The translations under genes were made by a program, and so were the position numbers. Shown one piece after another: positions 24,735 to 36,130 of a stretch of 64,000 bases of DNA. The notes under the pieces were generated by a model, which made no database searches, was not told the DNA's origin, and was given only the letters and a program-made list of their open reading frames with translations. Positions within the stretch are counted from its first letter, which is position 1; every line of letters begins with the position of its first letter. This DNA is from Trichinella spiralis (taxonomy: Eukaryota; Nematoda; Enoplea; Trichinellida; Trichinellidae): contig CM012953.1 of NCBI GenBank assembly GCA_000181795.3, positions 11,884,006 to 11,948,005 on the forward strand, given 5' to 3'.

Positions 24735-26707
24735 CTTTTTCACCTGTAAACATGTAAAAAAAGCAATCAGAAGAGTTCTTATATATGAACAATTAAAGAG
24801 TATTTTTTAGTAATCAAACAAAGCAGAAAAAATCAAAAATAATTTCATTAAATGTATCCAAAAAAACTTTCAAAATTTTTGGTTCCAAACATCTTAGTTA
24901 TTCTCAGCTATAACAAATTTAACTGGGCTTTTACATATCAATATCCACCTTTAACTTCGCTATATTTTCTTTTAAAAATGTCACACTACGAACCTCACCT
25001 TGAAATACCCGACAATACTTTATCAGCTTTTCAAAACCAAATTCTAATTTCGCGATCTCCCTATTTAGTATGAATCATTAGTTGCAACATTTATTGAAGT
25101 TCGTTGTCGTTCTAAATGGAATATCTGACGATTAGTCCATTCAGGTAGATTCTAAATACAACCAAAATCATTAGTACAGTAATGCAATGAGAAAATCAAG
25201 TTATGTTTACAATAATTTGGCGATATGCTTATTTGAAAGAAAAACCTTTTAATGGGTAATGAAAATTAAGTTAAAGTAAATGAATTCGTTTTTTTAGAAA
25301 AATTGTTTTTTATTTACAACTACGATGCGCTAAGATAAACGACACATTTCCATTTGTTGATGCTAAATCATATTGCCAACTGTTGATGAAAAGAACAATT
25401 CATTTGAAACTTGATATTCAATATACTGTAGTAACGAATGGATATATATGGATATAAAAGTGTGTCTGTGTGTGCGTTTGCAAATATACCTTGTGTTTTT
25501 AATAAACTCAGTTCCGTCACTTTGTTTGTTGTACTTCTTTGACTCCTTTCTCAAGCAACTGTGTTTGTGTTATTTGATCTTACATCTGTTGTCTCGATTT
25601 ACGTGATAATACAGATCAAACTCAGCAAACCTCAACACCAACAGTCAAGATCAGTCGACGTTCAACTTTAGTGGAATGTACAGAGCTATTCGCAGAAACT
25701 CGAACTTTTGCTGCAATTGAAAACAGTTTTTATAAAATAATAGCTCAAGTCTAAGGTGTAAATATGCTTATCTAAGTACACTCATACCCATCTTTATCTA
25801 CTTACATACACGACCCTATCCTATCACACAGCAATAATACAACATCAACAGCATCAAAAGACTCGCCGCATTTCTATGCTGAATTCATTGAGTGAGCTGA
25901 CATCTTTATACTTGGGGCAGGGCAGGTGACGCAGCAGTTGCCATGGCACAACTTTCTGTGATAAAGCGACAGTAACTCCAAGAACAATAAACAGAGTTTC
26001 TAACAATTAAGTATAAAACCAAAAACAGTAATCAGAATCAAAATAATGTTTTTTACAGTTAATATATTCATGGTTCAGCATGACTGAATGTATCATCACA
26101 TTTTTATCACGAATCAGTGATTTTAGTGCTCAAAAACCTATTAAAATTAATTCAAATTCACTGCTTTTTTTCGAGACACGTTATTTCTAATATGATTTAT
26201 TAGCTTCATTTTATTATTGAATTGAATCTTTTTTATAAAAATGAACAATTTTTATTAGAAAAGAATTTCATTGAAATATGTAGTTATCAATAAAAACGAA
26301 TAAGATGCAAAATATGTAAATTATTAAAGTTTATAAAATATGAAAATTAAATTTTTTAATAACTTTTTTCAAATTATGCACTACTTTTAAAAAAGAATGT
26401 GATTGGCTTTGTTTGTACAAGCTTCTTTTGTTTCTCCTCAATGCCACATTGTTTTTTCTTAACTAAAAATTACTTTTACCCCCTTTGACGCAAATACGAT
26501 CACCGAATTTAACACTGCAATGATAAGTGATGAATCAGGTGAACTTTTTAACATCCATTCTAATTTTATAATTGACATTATTTATTTGTCTTTTTAGTGC
26601 ATTATTAAATATTGTTTTCAATTACATTTTAAAGTTTAAAGTTTAAGAAAATATTTTAAGACTTTTAAAGTTTAAAAAATAATTTTGAAGTACCGTTCGC
26701 ATTGTCA
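24735..26707. other. Intergenic, no gene seen
   Basis: Upstream of neuroguidin and of the RS-rich gene. Contains AT-rich sequence, a GT-rich patch (25462-25485) and a moderately GC-rich patch at 25860-25970. Open frames here show no family motif. Tandem TTAAAGTTTAA words occur at 26630-26680 just before the RS-rich gene. Confidence 0.5.
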
Positions 26708-27271
26708 ATGAATGAAGCAAATGCAATCAATTTGATCGTTGCAAGCATGCCGAAAGGTTCTCGAAGCTCTTCACGAAGTCATCGCAGTAAGTATCATGAT
26801 CTGCGTCGACGTAGAAGATCTTCTTTATCAAGAAGCAACAGAAAGAAAATAAAATATATCATGGGAGAGCTGACCAGAAGAAGCCGATCAAGATCTCGCA
26901 GTTCTTCAAGCAAATTGACAATTTCTGAAGGTTCTTCATTAGCATATTGTGCCGCATGCAATCAGCCAGTTGGATGGTTGGAATTATGCCCTGACTCGAA
27001 ATTTGACACACCAAGATATATGGAGTTTCAAAAGAGAAGCAAGAAATCGATGATGAAAAAGCGGCATAAAATGAGTAGTCGTCATTTAATCCGCAGTCGT
27101 TCTCCATTGCGTTTAGAAAGGGTTGCGCTTCTTGAAGAAAAAGTAGAGAAAAGGAAGCATCGTAAAAAAAGACGTCGTTCTCATTCTGCAAAGAAACGAA
27201 GATCCAGAAGCCGAACACGTGGACCTGTACCATGCCGTGGAATTATTTATGATATAAAAAAGAAATTTTAA
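26708..27271 (+). CDS. Intronless RS-rich protein of unknown function
   Basis: A single-exon 187-residue frame. Two Arg/Ser domains (GSRSSSRSHRSK near residue 15; RRSRSRSRSSSSK near residue 55) and a C-terminal RSHSAKKRRSRSRTRG block surround a short non-repetitive core (LAYCAACNQPVGWLELCPDS). The RS content suggests a nuclear-speckle or pre-mRNA splicing partner; no RRM or other RNA-binding domain is visible, and only one CxxC pair is present, so a zinc site is unlikely on its own. The frame-matched codon at 26702 is TTG; ATG at 26708 is chosen. Lack of introns in an intron-rich neighbourhood could mean a retroposed origin. Confidence 0.65.
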   Translation: MNEANAINLIVASMPKGSRSSSRSHRSKYHDLRRRRRSSLSRSNRKKIKYIMGELTRRSRSRSRSSSSKLTISEGSSLAYCAACNQPVGWLELCPDSKFDTPRYMEFQKRSKKSMMKKRHKMSSRHLIRSRSPLRLERVALLEEKVEKRKHRKKRRRSHSAKKRRSRSRTRGPVPCRGIIYDIKKKF

Positions 27272-29044
27272 TATGTTTTAAATCTATAACCTCATTTATT
27301 AGCAACACTGTATTTAACGAAACGTTCACCAATGAGTTTTTGATTCATAAATTATTTGTATTTATTTTTCTAATGTAAAATTAAAAATTTAATTTAAGCA
27401 TTATAAAGAGTGAATTGTTGTTTTTTAAATAAAATTTATCGTTTTTTAAATAAATAAACTGATATAGCAGCTATAAAAAGCATCATCTGTTTTGAATTGT
27501 TTTTAAATGTATTGTGTTACGTTATACAATAGAGGGATAGTATTTAAATATAAATTTAAGTTTAAAATGTGTATATTTATTTATTCAAAGGAGTTGAAAC
27601 ATTAAATCTGAACAATTCATTGTAAAAATTGTTTTTTGACAACGAACAGATAATAATTTTGTAATTTTATCAAATTTTCTGTTTATATTAGCATTTAATT
27701 GATAACAGCGGAAAATAAGGGTTTGCACATAGTTGGTACCTACTCGGATTGGTTTCAGCTACTTGATTGGTGAATAGTTATTTACTAAATGATGGCGTAA
27801 TATAACCATAGTATAATTCGCATTTGTTTCTTGTTATAAAATAAAACTGTTCATATTACATCTGTTCGCATGTAAAGCTTATATCTGAAGCTCAGAAAAA
27901 CGTAAATCTGAAAAAAATCAAACAAATGCAAACAATATATCATTTAAAATAAACATGTAATATAACGCCTACTTAATATGAACAGTATGAAAAATAGAAT
28001 AAAAAACATTAAGTCAAGATATTTGATTATTTGATTTGATAACATAATTCTTTTAATAAGAAGCAAAAAATGAAAAACCTATAGAAAAATAATTTTAAAA
28101 AAAGAGTAAAACCCATCCGCCAATCACAGATCTAATCAGAATAGCCAATGATTGCATTATTTATTTATATAATTACTTCCTTGTTCATAGTTATATTACG
28201 CCAACATTTAGTAAACAACTTTCCAATCATAAATTAACATAAAATAGCCAATAACATGGTTGAAACAGACGGCCAATCAAAACGCAATAGCAAAAATCTC
28301 GATCTGCATTAAGGAAGATTAGTCTACTTCAGAGCAGATGCTCCCTGTTTGTTGTAGACCTGTCTCAGCAGCTACCATTGCTACAGATCGTATGTCTTCT
28401 AAATGCAACAAGTCTGTAGACATGGTGATTTAGATGGCAGGAGAAGCTGTATTCAAAGAACAAATGCATGCACAAACTTCGTAGGGGGGAAGATGGGCAA
28501 TAGCACAAATAAATACGAATAGAAACAAGAACAGCAAACGAACAGCGCGTAAATATCAGTTTCAATGCATAAGCATAAGTAAATTTCACATTAGCATTAA
28601 AAACTGACAATTATATTTTGCAAAAGTGCTTAAAAATGCATATTTTACTTTTATTTTCATTCTTGTTACTTTTACTTTTTACCTGCTTGTAATTTTTGAA
28701 AGATTTATTTCTAAAATCATTTCTCAAAGCAGAAGATTTGTCTATGAATAACAGCAACACAAATGATTCAGAATTAATATTTGTTTCATTTAATCCCAAA
28801 TGTAAACATTCCTGACATTATTCATTGCACATTTCCACATAATTTCATTTTGTAAATTGACAAATGAATAGGAGAATGTCTGTCAGTGTTTAACGCTGGA
28901 GTCGGCGTTATTATATTTTAATTTTTTTCCATACAGTAAGATCCGACCAATATGCGGTAACAACAAGCATTCAGCAACAAGATAAAGTATTGCTTGCCTG
29001 TTTAGAATGCTTAATGCAATGAATAAAAAGGGCTTTAAAGTTCT
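27272..29044. other. Intergenic with inverted repeat and CCAAT-motif cluster
   Basis: Contains an inverted repeat: the 26-base arms 27781-27806 and 28190-28215 match at 25 positions in opposite orientation, with weaker similarity beyond. Five CCAAT pentamers (28120, 28145, 28223, 28248, 28273) lie near the right arm and two ATTGG (27748, 27766) near the left. No coding gene is supported; the segment at 28340-28560 is somewhat GC-richer but lacks a convincing frame. Confidence 0.5.
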
Positions 29045-29116
29045 TTCCCATGCCGGGAATCGAACCCGGGCCTTGCGGGTGAGAGCCGCAAATCCTAACC
29101 ACTAGACCACATGGGA
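29045..29116 (-). tRNA. tRNA-Glu (anticodon CTC)
   Basis: The minus strand folds into a 72-base cloverleaf: acceptor stem TCCCATG/CATGGGA with discriminator A, A box with GGTCTAGTGGTTAGG, anticodon loop CTCTCAC, T arm with GGTTCGATTCC. Anticodon CTC reads GAG. It has no intron. A T run on the minus strand about 25 bases downstream could terminate Pol III. Confidence 0.95.
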
Positions 29117-29782
29117 TTGCTGAAAAGTTTTTAATACATTAAATATAATTGTAAAATTTTATTGACAGCTTGGTTTTTACTTTTTCATTTTTCATCATTA
29201 TTTTTCAGAAACGTCTATTGAAATTTCAAAATATTATCCTTTCAGCCAGTTATTTGAATAAACATGCTGTAATACCACGCAAAATAAAATTAAATGCATA
29301 TGCTTCAATAAATTGTCATAATTATTTTTTTTTATTTTTAAATTTTAATTTTTTGAATCATTTACTTTTGCATTATAGTAATTTCTTAGATTTCTGCTTG
29401 ACAGTCAAGTTACTGTACACGTTTTTCTAATTTGAGCCTGTTGCTATAGTTTTCTACGGTTTGGTTTCTGTTTGCAGTATTGTTTCTTAGTTTGCTGTTT
29501 TGTTTATTTTTCAAAAATCATAAGCTTCGGATACTGAGAAATTCTGTTAAGGGTTTCTGTGGTGATTATTTATTTATAAATATTGTCAGTGGTTGATAGA
29601 AATATTAATTCTTTTCATCTATATAATATTTTCTGTAATGTAAATATTAACTAAATTTGAATATATTTTTTAGTCCTTTTTTAAAATGAATTTTGTACAC
29701 CTTCGAAAAGAATACCCAAATAGAATGAGATTATGGTTTCAAAATTATTTTAAGATTTATGAATGATCGACTTTGCTGATTG
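29117..29782. other. Intergenic, no gene seen
   Basis: Very AT-rich spacer between the divergently placed tRNA-Glu and RPP30, presumably holding both upstream regions. No convincing coding frame was seen. Confidence 0.5.
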
Positions 29783-30734
29783 ATGTCGAGAAAAGTGGGC
29801 AAGAACAATTTCACCGATCTGAACATCCTTTACAAGCAGAACGAGAGTAGAGAATTGATCATCTCGATCATCAGGTTCGCATTCCAACAGCTCGGCTATT
29901 CTACCGTAGCGGTTAACTGCGAACAGTTGTACAGCTATGCTAAGAGTTCCAACGCGGCTTGTTCGAAACGAAAGCGTCAGCAAAGTTCGGTGCCAGAACC
30001 GTTTGTTGTCGATCCGACGGAAATTGACATTCTGTCTTTGGAAAGTCGAGGCGAACGGTTTAGGGTTTTTTCCAGACTGACGCTTGTGGTCAATAGTGTC
30101 GAACGACTGCAAGAATTGCTCAGCAATAAGATTATATCCAACTACGATATCATTGCCGTATGTCCGTTGAATGAGACCACTTTCGACATGGCGGCCAGTG
30201 ATTCCCGAGTTCATTTGCTCACCACTGATGTGACGGCGGACAATTTTTCCCTATTTCAAGGAAACAGATTGAATGAGGCAGTGCGAAATGGAAAATACAT
30301 TGAAATATCCTACTCGCCTGCGATAATGGACACTTCCATCCGAAAGGAAGTATTTACTTGTGGGCGAAAAATTTTCAGGTTTTAAATTAATAATATATTT
30401 TTAAAATAAGCATAAGAAATTGATGTTGTTCAGGACTGTTGGTGAAAAGGGAATTATTTTGACTAGTCGTGCAACGCGTCCAATGGAAATGCGAGCTCCG
30501 TACGATGTGATCAACATTAGTCATTTGTTCGGCATGAATACAAACGAATCACGCTCAGCAATCACTGTAAATCCACAGCAGTTGTTGCTTGCGGTGGAGG
30601 ATAATAAATCCAAACCAAGAGAGCAGGATGCAAATCTTTCACTAGCGACTACTTCCAATGTACGTTTTGAATTACTGAAAAAACTTTCACAAGTTCCCGA
30701 ATTTAACGTTCAAATGGAGTTTCGTAATAACTAG
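29783..30734 (+). CDS. RPP30: Ribonuclease P/MRP protein subunit p30
   Basis: A protein subunit of RNase P and MRP, acting in tRNA 5' maturation and rRNA processing in the nucleus. Two exons (29783-30378, 30434-30734) give 298 residues. Family marks in order: NFTDLNI near the N-terminus, LGYSTVAVNC, the FSRLTLVVNS strand, ISNYDIIAVCPLNETTFDMA, YIEISYSPAIMDTSIRKE (the conserved YSPAI motif), GIILTSRATRPMEMRAPYDV and HLFGMN. These are the strands of a TIM-barrel-like RNase P p30 fold. The initiator is the ATG at 29783; the preceding in-frame codon is TTG. The C-terminal extension after residue 250 is not conserved, as in other species. Confidence 0.93.
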
Positions 30735-32159
30735 TCTGAAAATTAACAATTGTATTAAAACTGTAGTCAACATTACATTAGTTATTTTGATTATTTTTTT
30801 TTGTAGAAATAACACCGAAATACAATTCTTTGCTGTGAAATAACTGTTGGCATAGTTTTTATATCAAATGAATTTATTTTTTGATTATCAATTTTAGCTT
30901 TCAGTTCTCATTTATATTTTGGCAAACAATTATTTTAGCATTTCGAAAATACGATTATTAAAATCAAATAAGCTAAAGTTTTAGCAAAAATGATTAAACT
31001 CATACAGTTGGAAATTTTCTGGATAACAAAAATAACTTATAATGCTGTATAATTTAACTTTCATTAATAAAAATTAAAAAAATTGCAACCTCTTCATGAA
31101 AATTTGCGAAGCATGTTCTTAAGATATTAGAAGTAAACTTGAAAATCTTTAATACTGTATCTGTGACACCGAAATTAATTGTACACTTTAAAAAACTTTT
31201 AAATGGTAAGTTTTTAAATTTTATATTTATAATGTTCTATTGTTTAAATTTTTAATTTTATCTTCCATTTTATTCGAGTTGTATTTTATTTTATGCTGTG
31301 TGTATTTTGTACAGGTAAATAAATTTATCGAAAAAGCCAGGTAATATGAATTAAATAAAGCAGTTTTTTATTAAGTTATTAGCTAATGAACATAAAATCA
31401 AGCAGAAATGAAAAAAATTGAGTTTTGAAGGCTCGGATGCGAAATAATTTTGATAATTTAAGATTTTCATTAATGTAGAATATCTTTTTTAAGATTGAAA
31501 TATAGCTAGTTGTTGACAATATGTGGTGGTGAAAGTATTTTATGGCACTCAAAGCAGAATGTATCTGACGAGTTTGTTGTTCGAAAGCAGAAATAGCAGG
31601 ATGCATTTGCTTATGATGATGTCAGTATGTTGATAAGACGATTGACCACTTTCTTCACTGGCGATGGAGATGAGAACTTTTGATTAATTTGTTAATCATT
31701 TAGTCTTGCATCATTAAAAAAATAAATTAACAAATTTATTTTTTAATATTCAAACATTTGTTTTAAACATCGATTAGCAAGCGCTAAATGTCTTTTACCC
31801 ATATATTAAAAATTGGCGATGTAGAAAACTTTATATTGGCACGGAATATATGTGTTAGCCACAGTGGTATTGTTCAAAAAATTGAAATCATGGATTTCAG
31901 TAACAGTGAAAACACAGTAATAGCATGGCATTTATTGTTGTATCACACTGTGTGCATTGTTTTCAACAAAAAGTACTACAAGAGTTCAACAGGTGTACAG
32001 CATGTATTCATTGTTTTTTAGGCATTTATAACGCAGTAGGTATTGAAATGTATTTTGGGCAGTTATTTCTTTGGAAACTATTATTTAAGCATGAAAATTA
32101 GTTTGTTTTCGTTTATTTGGTTTTTATTTATAATGTTTTTTTTATTCTTTTTAGAAGAA
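30735..32159. other. Intergenic, no gene seen
   Basis: AT-rich. A 77-codon open frame at 31788-32021 has neither family motifs nor splice context. A TTTTTAG acceptor at 32154 sits six bases before the ATG of the HMG-box gene, so part of this region is probably 5'-UTR intron or trans-splice outron. Confidence 0.5.
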
Positions 32160-32906
32160 ATGGCATCTAAAAAGTTACCGATACCAGTGGATGATGTAAT
32201 TACTCTGGTTGCGAAGGTGAGCGAGCGTGTTTCTTTGTCAGGGGCAACTGGACATTATCGGCGATTTAAATTCGAGAATGTTCTATTCAAAGATTATTCG
32301 GCTAAAGATTTGAGAAAGGTCTGGCGTATTTTGCGCCTCAGGGCTTATGGGGAGCATAATCTAGTCCAGGATGTACAAGCCATTGAAGAATATATTGCCA
32401 AGTTACAACCACTGGCAACCGATAGACCGAAAAAACCACTCACTGCTTACGTGTACTACGTTACAAAGCGCTATTCGAAGTTGCGTTCGAAAAATCCTAC
32501 CCTCACTAACTTAGAACTTGTGAGAATACTTGCGGAAGATTGGCGAAAGATGGATGCTGAGAAGAAAAGAAAGTATCAGCGACATTATGAAAGTGAGAAA
32601 GAAGACTACAATCGTCAGATGGAAGAGTTTTATGAAAAACATCCGGAGTTAAGAAGTTCCCATCGTAGGAAAAACGTGCCGAAAAAGGAAAAAGCTACTG
32701 TGTCGAAAGTGACGAACGATTTACCTTTTATGAAGTTCATGGAAAGTCGATCGAAAAAGTACAGCGAAAAGTACGGTTTGAAGGGTAAAGATTTACGAAA
32801 CAAGTTGAGATACAAATTTGAAAACTTGTCTGACGAAAAGCGAAGGAAATGGATTTTGCGCGCAGAAAACAGCGAGGACACGTTTATATCCAATGGAAAT
32901 AAATAA
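32160..32906 (+). CDS. Short UBF-like HMG-box protein
   Basis: A 248-residue single-exon protein. Residues about 30-80 resemble the N-terminal region of upstream binding factor UBF (FENVLFKDYSAKDLRKVW...EEYI). Residues 90-163 are a UBF-type HMG box (RPKKPLTAYVYYV, NLELVRILAEDWRKM, EKKRKYQRHYESEKEDY, FYEKHPEL), and residues 188-236 a second, weaker box (PFMKFMESRSKKYSEKYG, LSDEKRRKWILRA). UBF helps RNA polymerase I transcribe rDNA. Vertebrate UBF has about six boxes and an acidic tail; this protein has two boxes and neither acidic tail nor mitochondrial presequence, so a TFAM role is less likely though both are two-box proteins. The frame extends upstream to 32043, but that part is hydrophobic, low-complexity and interrupted by a good splice acceptor, so the ATG at 32160 is preferred. 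Confidence 0.75.
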   Translation: MASKKLPIPVDDVITLVAKVSERVSLSGATGHYRRFKFENVLFKDYSAKDLRKVWRILRLRAYGEHNLVQDVQAIEEYIAKLQPLATDRPKKPLTAYVYYVTKRYSKLRSKNPTLTNLELVRILAEDWRKMDAEKKRKYQRHYESEKEDYNRQMEEFYEKHPELRSSHRRKNVPKKEKATVSKVTNDLPFMKFMESRSKKYSEKYGLKGKDLRNKLRYKFENLSDEKRRKWILRAENSEDTFISNGNK

Positions 32907-34153
32907 GTTAGAAAGCATACGAAATTGCTACTTCAGTTTGAAATTCAGTGTTTTGTTTTTAATTTATTTCTGGGTTTGGGATTATTTATAATTTTTTATT
33001 GTTTTGTCAAATGCTTATGTAGATATGTTTTACTACAGAATTTTGAAAGAGAAATGAGTATTTGTTTAATTATGTTAAATGATTGTGCTACATCACTGTA
33101 ACTTTTTCTGTGAATTCAAACTGTAATACTTTATGGTTATATGATTGAAAATGTATTCTCTATACAGTAGTGGTAACCACTATATGTGTTAAATGAGTTG
33201 CGAATTTTAGCTGTTTTTAATTTGCTATGAAATTCTGTGTTATAAATAAAGGTGCATAAACTGATACTATTCAATTACAATGGTAAACCTTCCGCTCGTA
33301 CTGTCCGTATTTTTTCTTTTCTGTTGGTGGTAATGACATTCAATAGGTAACATTATCTATCAGCAATAAATAATGCTTTTATAATCATTACATTTAATAT
33401 TGTCAGTTCATATTTGATTTGTTTATTATTGTCGCAACTTTCTTATATAAATGTGATTATAGATAATCAGGTACGTGGACTGTAACTTAGGTCTTGCGCC
33501 AATTCAACTTTCGGCAAATGATGTCTTACTTTTTGTGCGTGTCAGTATTATCTGTATGCAAATACTTACACTTATTAAGTAAAACGATGATAAATTAGAT
33601 ACACATCATTTGAAACGCTACACAGTAAAATTAAACAATGAACAATGATAGGAGTTCGGCTGTCATGTCTGGCTAGCAATAATGATAATAATAATTGCGA
33701 TGTTTTTTTCTCACGCACACATATAAGGAAGATCTTGACATCGTGGCAGTATCAAATTTATAGTAAAAAAAATAATTACAATTGCAATAATTCTATTATA
33801 AATATGCATCAGGCAGAACTTTGATATATATATATATATATATAAATATATAAATATATATATATATATAGAACAATATACCAGAACAAACTGATCGAAA
33901 TTACTGTAAAATTGAAAATTCCCATCTTCATGGATTAAAATTCCAGGATCACTTAAAGTATTATGAATTTATTTTTAAAATTATTTTTGAATTAAATTAT
34001 TTAATATTTTAATAAATTATTGATTGCTTTTTTCCAATTTAATTTTACCTATGTTCGCACAGCGAACGTTTACTTGAATAATTCTAAAATACAGTATGAG
34101 TATAGCAAACTTTTTTTCATCGAAGTGTATCTGAATATACTGCTTAGCCTGTG
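32907..34153. other. Intergenic with TA microsatellite
   Basis: AT-rich spacer, with polyadenylation signals soon after the HMG-box gene (AATAAA near 33246). No gene was identified. Confidence 0.5.
33823..33870. repeat. Interrupted (TA)n microsatellite
   Basis: A run of TA dinucleotides broken by a few AAATA units over about 48 bp. Confidence 0.9.
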
Positions 34154-35009
34154 ATGAATCCTAAGCAAGGACTTTCACTGGTAGATTATGAAAACTCATC
34201 ACCATCATCGTCAGGTACGTTCATGTGATAATTTATTTTGTTTACTTTGTCATTGTAGATGAGGATGATAATCCAGTACATGCGAATGATGAGGAGCCAG
34301 GGAACTGTGATTACTTTGGGTTTTCTCATCAACCGAATGATGTTACTGAAATAACAGAAGATGAATCAGTGGAAAATTTAGCAGATGGGCATAGTGATGA
34401 AGTAAATTTAAGCATATCACTGTCCGGAAAGGAAGAGAGTAACATTTCTGATAGGCGGCTTCCAATATTTATGTCAGACGTTGAATGCAATGTCCAGCAT
34501 TGCGGGTATGAAAATCCTCATGAACAGTTGTTTTCATATGGATATACAGATCAACCAAATTTTGAAGAATTAAATAAATCGTCTTTTACGCAAACGAATA
34601 CTGAAGCGATTCCGAAAGTACGACGTCTTGATAATGAAGAAGTGTTTGATTTAATAAAGAAATATGAACTTGATCCATATGGGATGGAAATGCCAGATAA
34701 TATTGAAATTATTGACGTTCGGGGAGATGATCAAGTTGGATCTTCAAAACAAAATGTTTTACGCGGTTTATCTCTTGCAAAACCTGCTGTCAGTATTGGA
34801 AAAAATGATTCCAAAAAGCCAAATATTACTGCTAAACGAAAGCATCAGATCACATATTTGGCTCATTTAGTGAGTTCTAGTTCAGCGTTTTTGTTTACTG
34901 TAATATCATGTGTATAATTTAGGCTACTGAAAGAGAAGAGCAGCTGCAGCAGCAGTGGGCTTCAAATCGCCAACGTCGTCAAGACGCTAGGAGAAAATAT
35001 GGATTTTAA
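34154..35009 (+). CDS. PRCC: PRCC-like mitotic checkpoint/splicing-associated protein
   Basis: Orthologous to proline-rich PRCC, a nuclear protein linked to spliceosome components and MAD2B. Three exons (34154-34214, 34259-34869, 34923-35009) give 252 residues. The N-terminus MNPKQGLSLVDYENSSPSSS matches the family start (SLVxYxSS). The conserved C-terminal domain is complete: RRLDNEEVFDLIKKYELDP, then HQITYLAHLATEREEQLQQQ and the terminal QDARRKYGF. The middle is acidic and disordered and lacks the strong proline content of the mammalian protein. Identification rests mainly on the C-terminal domain and KYGF end. Confidence 0.88.
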
Positions 35010-35460
35010 TTCATAGTTATAACTGAAATTTTGTTGTTTCAAAAATTAAAATTTTCGTTTAAAACTGTTACTCAACTTGGGAAATGGTAATTTTATAAAA
35101 TGAAAACAATTTTGGGTAATTTCCATCCGAATTTTTGCGCCATTGAAAATGCGCTGGCAAAACTATGCTCTGATCGGATTTTAATTTTAATTTTAATTTT
35201 CTTAATAATTATATTAAAACGAGTAGAATTTATATTATGGGTTAGCTTAAATTTTCATTTATGAATATGATTGAATAAAAATAATGTAAACTTATTTTTA
35301 GTATTCTTATAAATTGTTTGTCTTGAATGAAAAACAACCAAAAATTATGTTAGTATGTCTGAATTTAACCTTTGAATTGTTTCCGATGGACAATTTAATT
35401 TTATCTCTTGTCCAAAGTAAAGCTTCTTTAAAGGAAAAAAGTAAGAAGAGCATTCCGTCC
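35010..35460. other. Intergenic, no gene seen
   Basis: AT-rich, with a short TTTTAA-unit tandem repeat at about 35178-35202. It leads into the plus-strand tRNA gene. Confidence 0.5.
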
Positions 35461-35532
35461 TCCCATGTGGTCTAGTGGTTAGGATTTGCGGCTTTCACCC
35501 GCAAGGCCCGGGTTCGATTCCCGGCATGGGAA
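35461..35532 (+). tRNA. tRNA-Glu (anticodon TTC)
   Basis: A 72-base cloverleaf identical to the minus-strand tRNA at 29045-29116 except at the wobble base: the anticodon loop is CTTTCAC, so the anticodon is TTC (reads GAA). A and B boxes are intact, there is no intron, and a TTTT terminator starts seven bases after the gene end. Confidence 0.96.
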
Positions 35533-36096
35533 TAACTTTTCCATTACTTATAGCATTTTAAAAATAAAAACTGCTTTACTATTGTAATGACAATTAATAA
35601 TAATATTCATAAAAAGTTTCTTTGCATTAAAAATAAAGTCGAAATATGTGTAAATTAAGGTTTATTTTTCTTCATAAATGACAAACTTTTATCATCATCA
35701 AGACAGTTGCATTATGCCACAAACAAATCTTAAAGTTAAAACCTGAGCATAGGCTTGTAGACTGCACGAAGCTTTGTTACGAGTTCGACTTTTTTGTGAT
35801 TCATCAGAAATTAGAACATTTTGTATTGTTCCAGTCTTAGCAACAGACTTTCATCTGCTTCGCATATACCGTAGCACAAGAAATTGAACTCTTAGGCATT
35901 TCGTGAATGAGAAACATGCTATAAAGTAAGTACATAAATATACAGATTCTTTGTATCTAACTAAGCCATAGTATGGAATATAATTTTTAAAATCTTCACT
36001 TTTAAATTAACGAAACATTATAGTTGCGACTTAGCTCAAATTGATACAATAGATTATGAATCCAGGAATATTATTTATATAATTGTGATATATATC

Positions 36097-36130
<34 letters not shown>

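Noticed and set aside
31788-32021. 77-codon frame upstream of the HMG-box gene
   Set aside because: No splice context links it to the gene and the translation shows no domain; AT-rich chance frame is the simpler reading.
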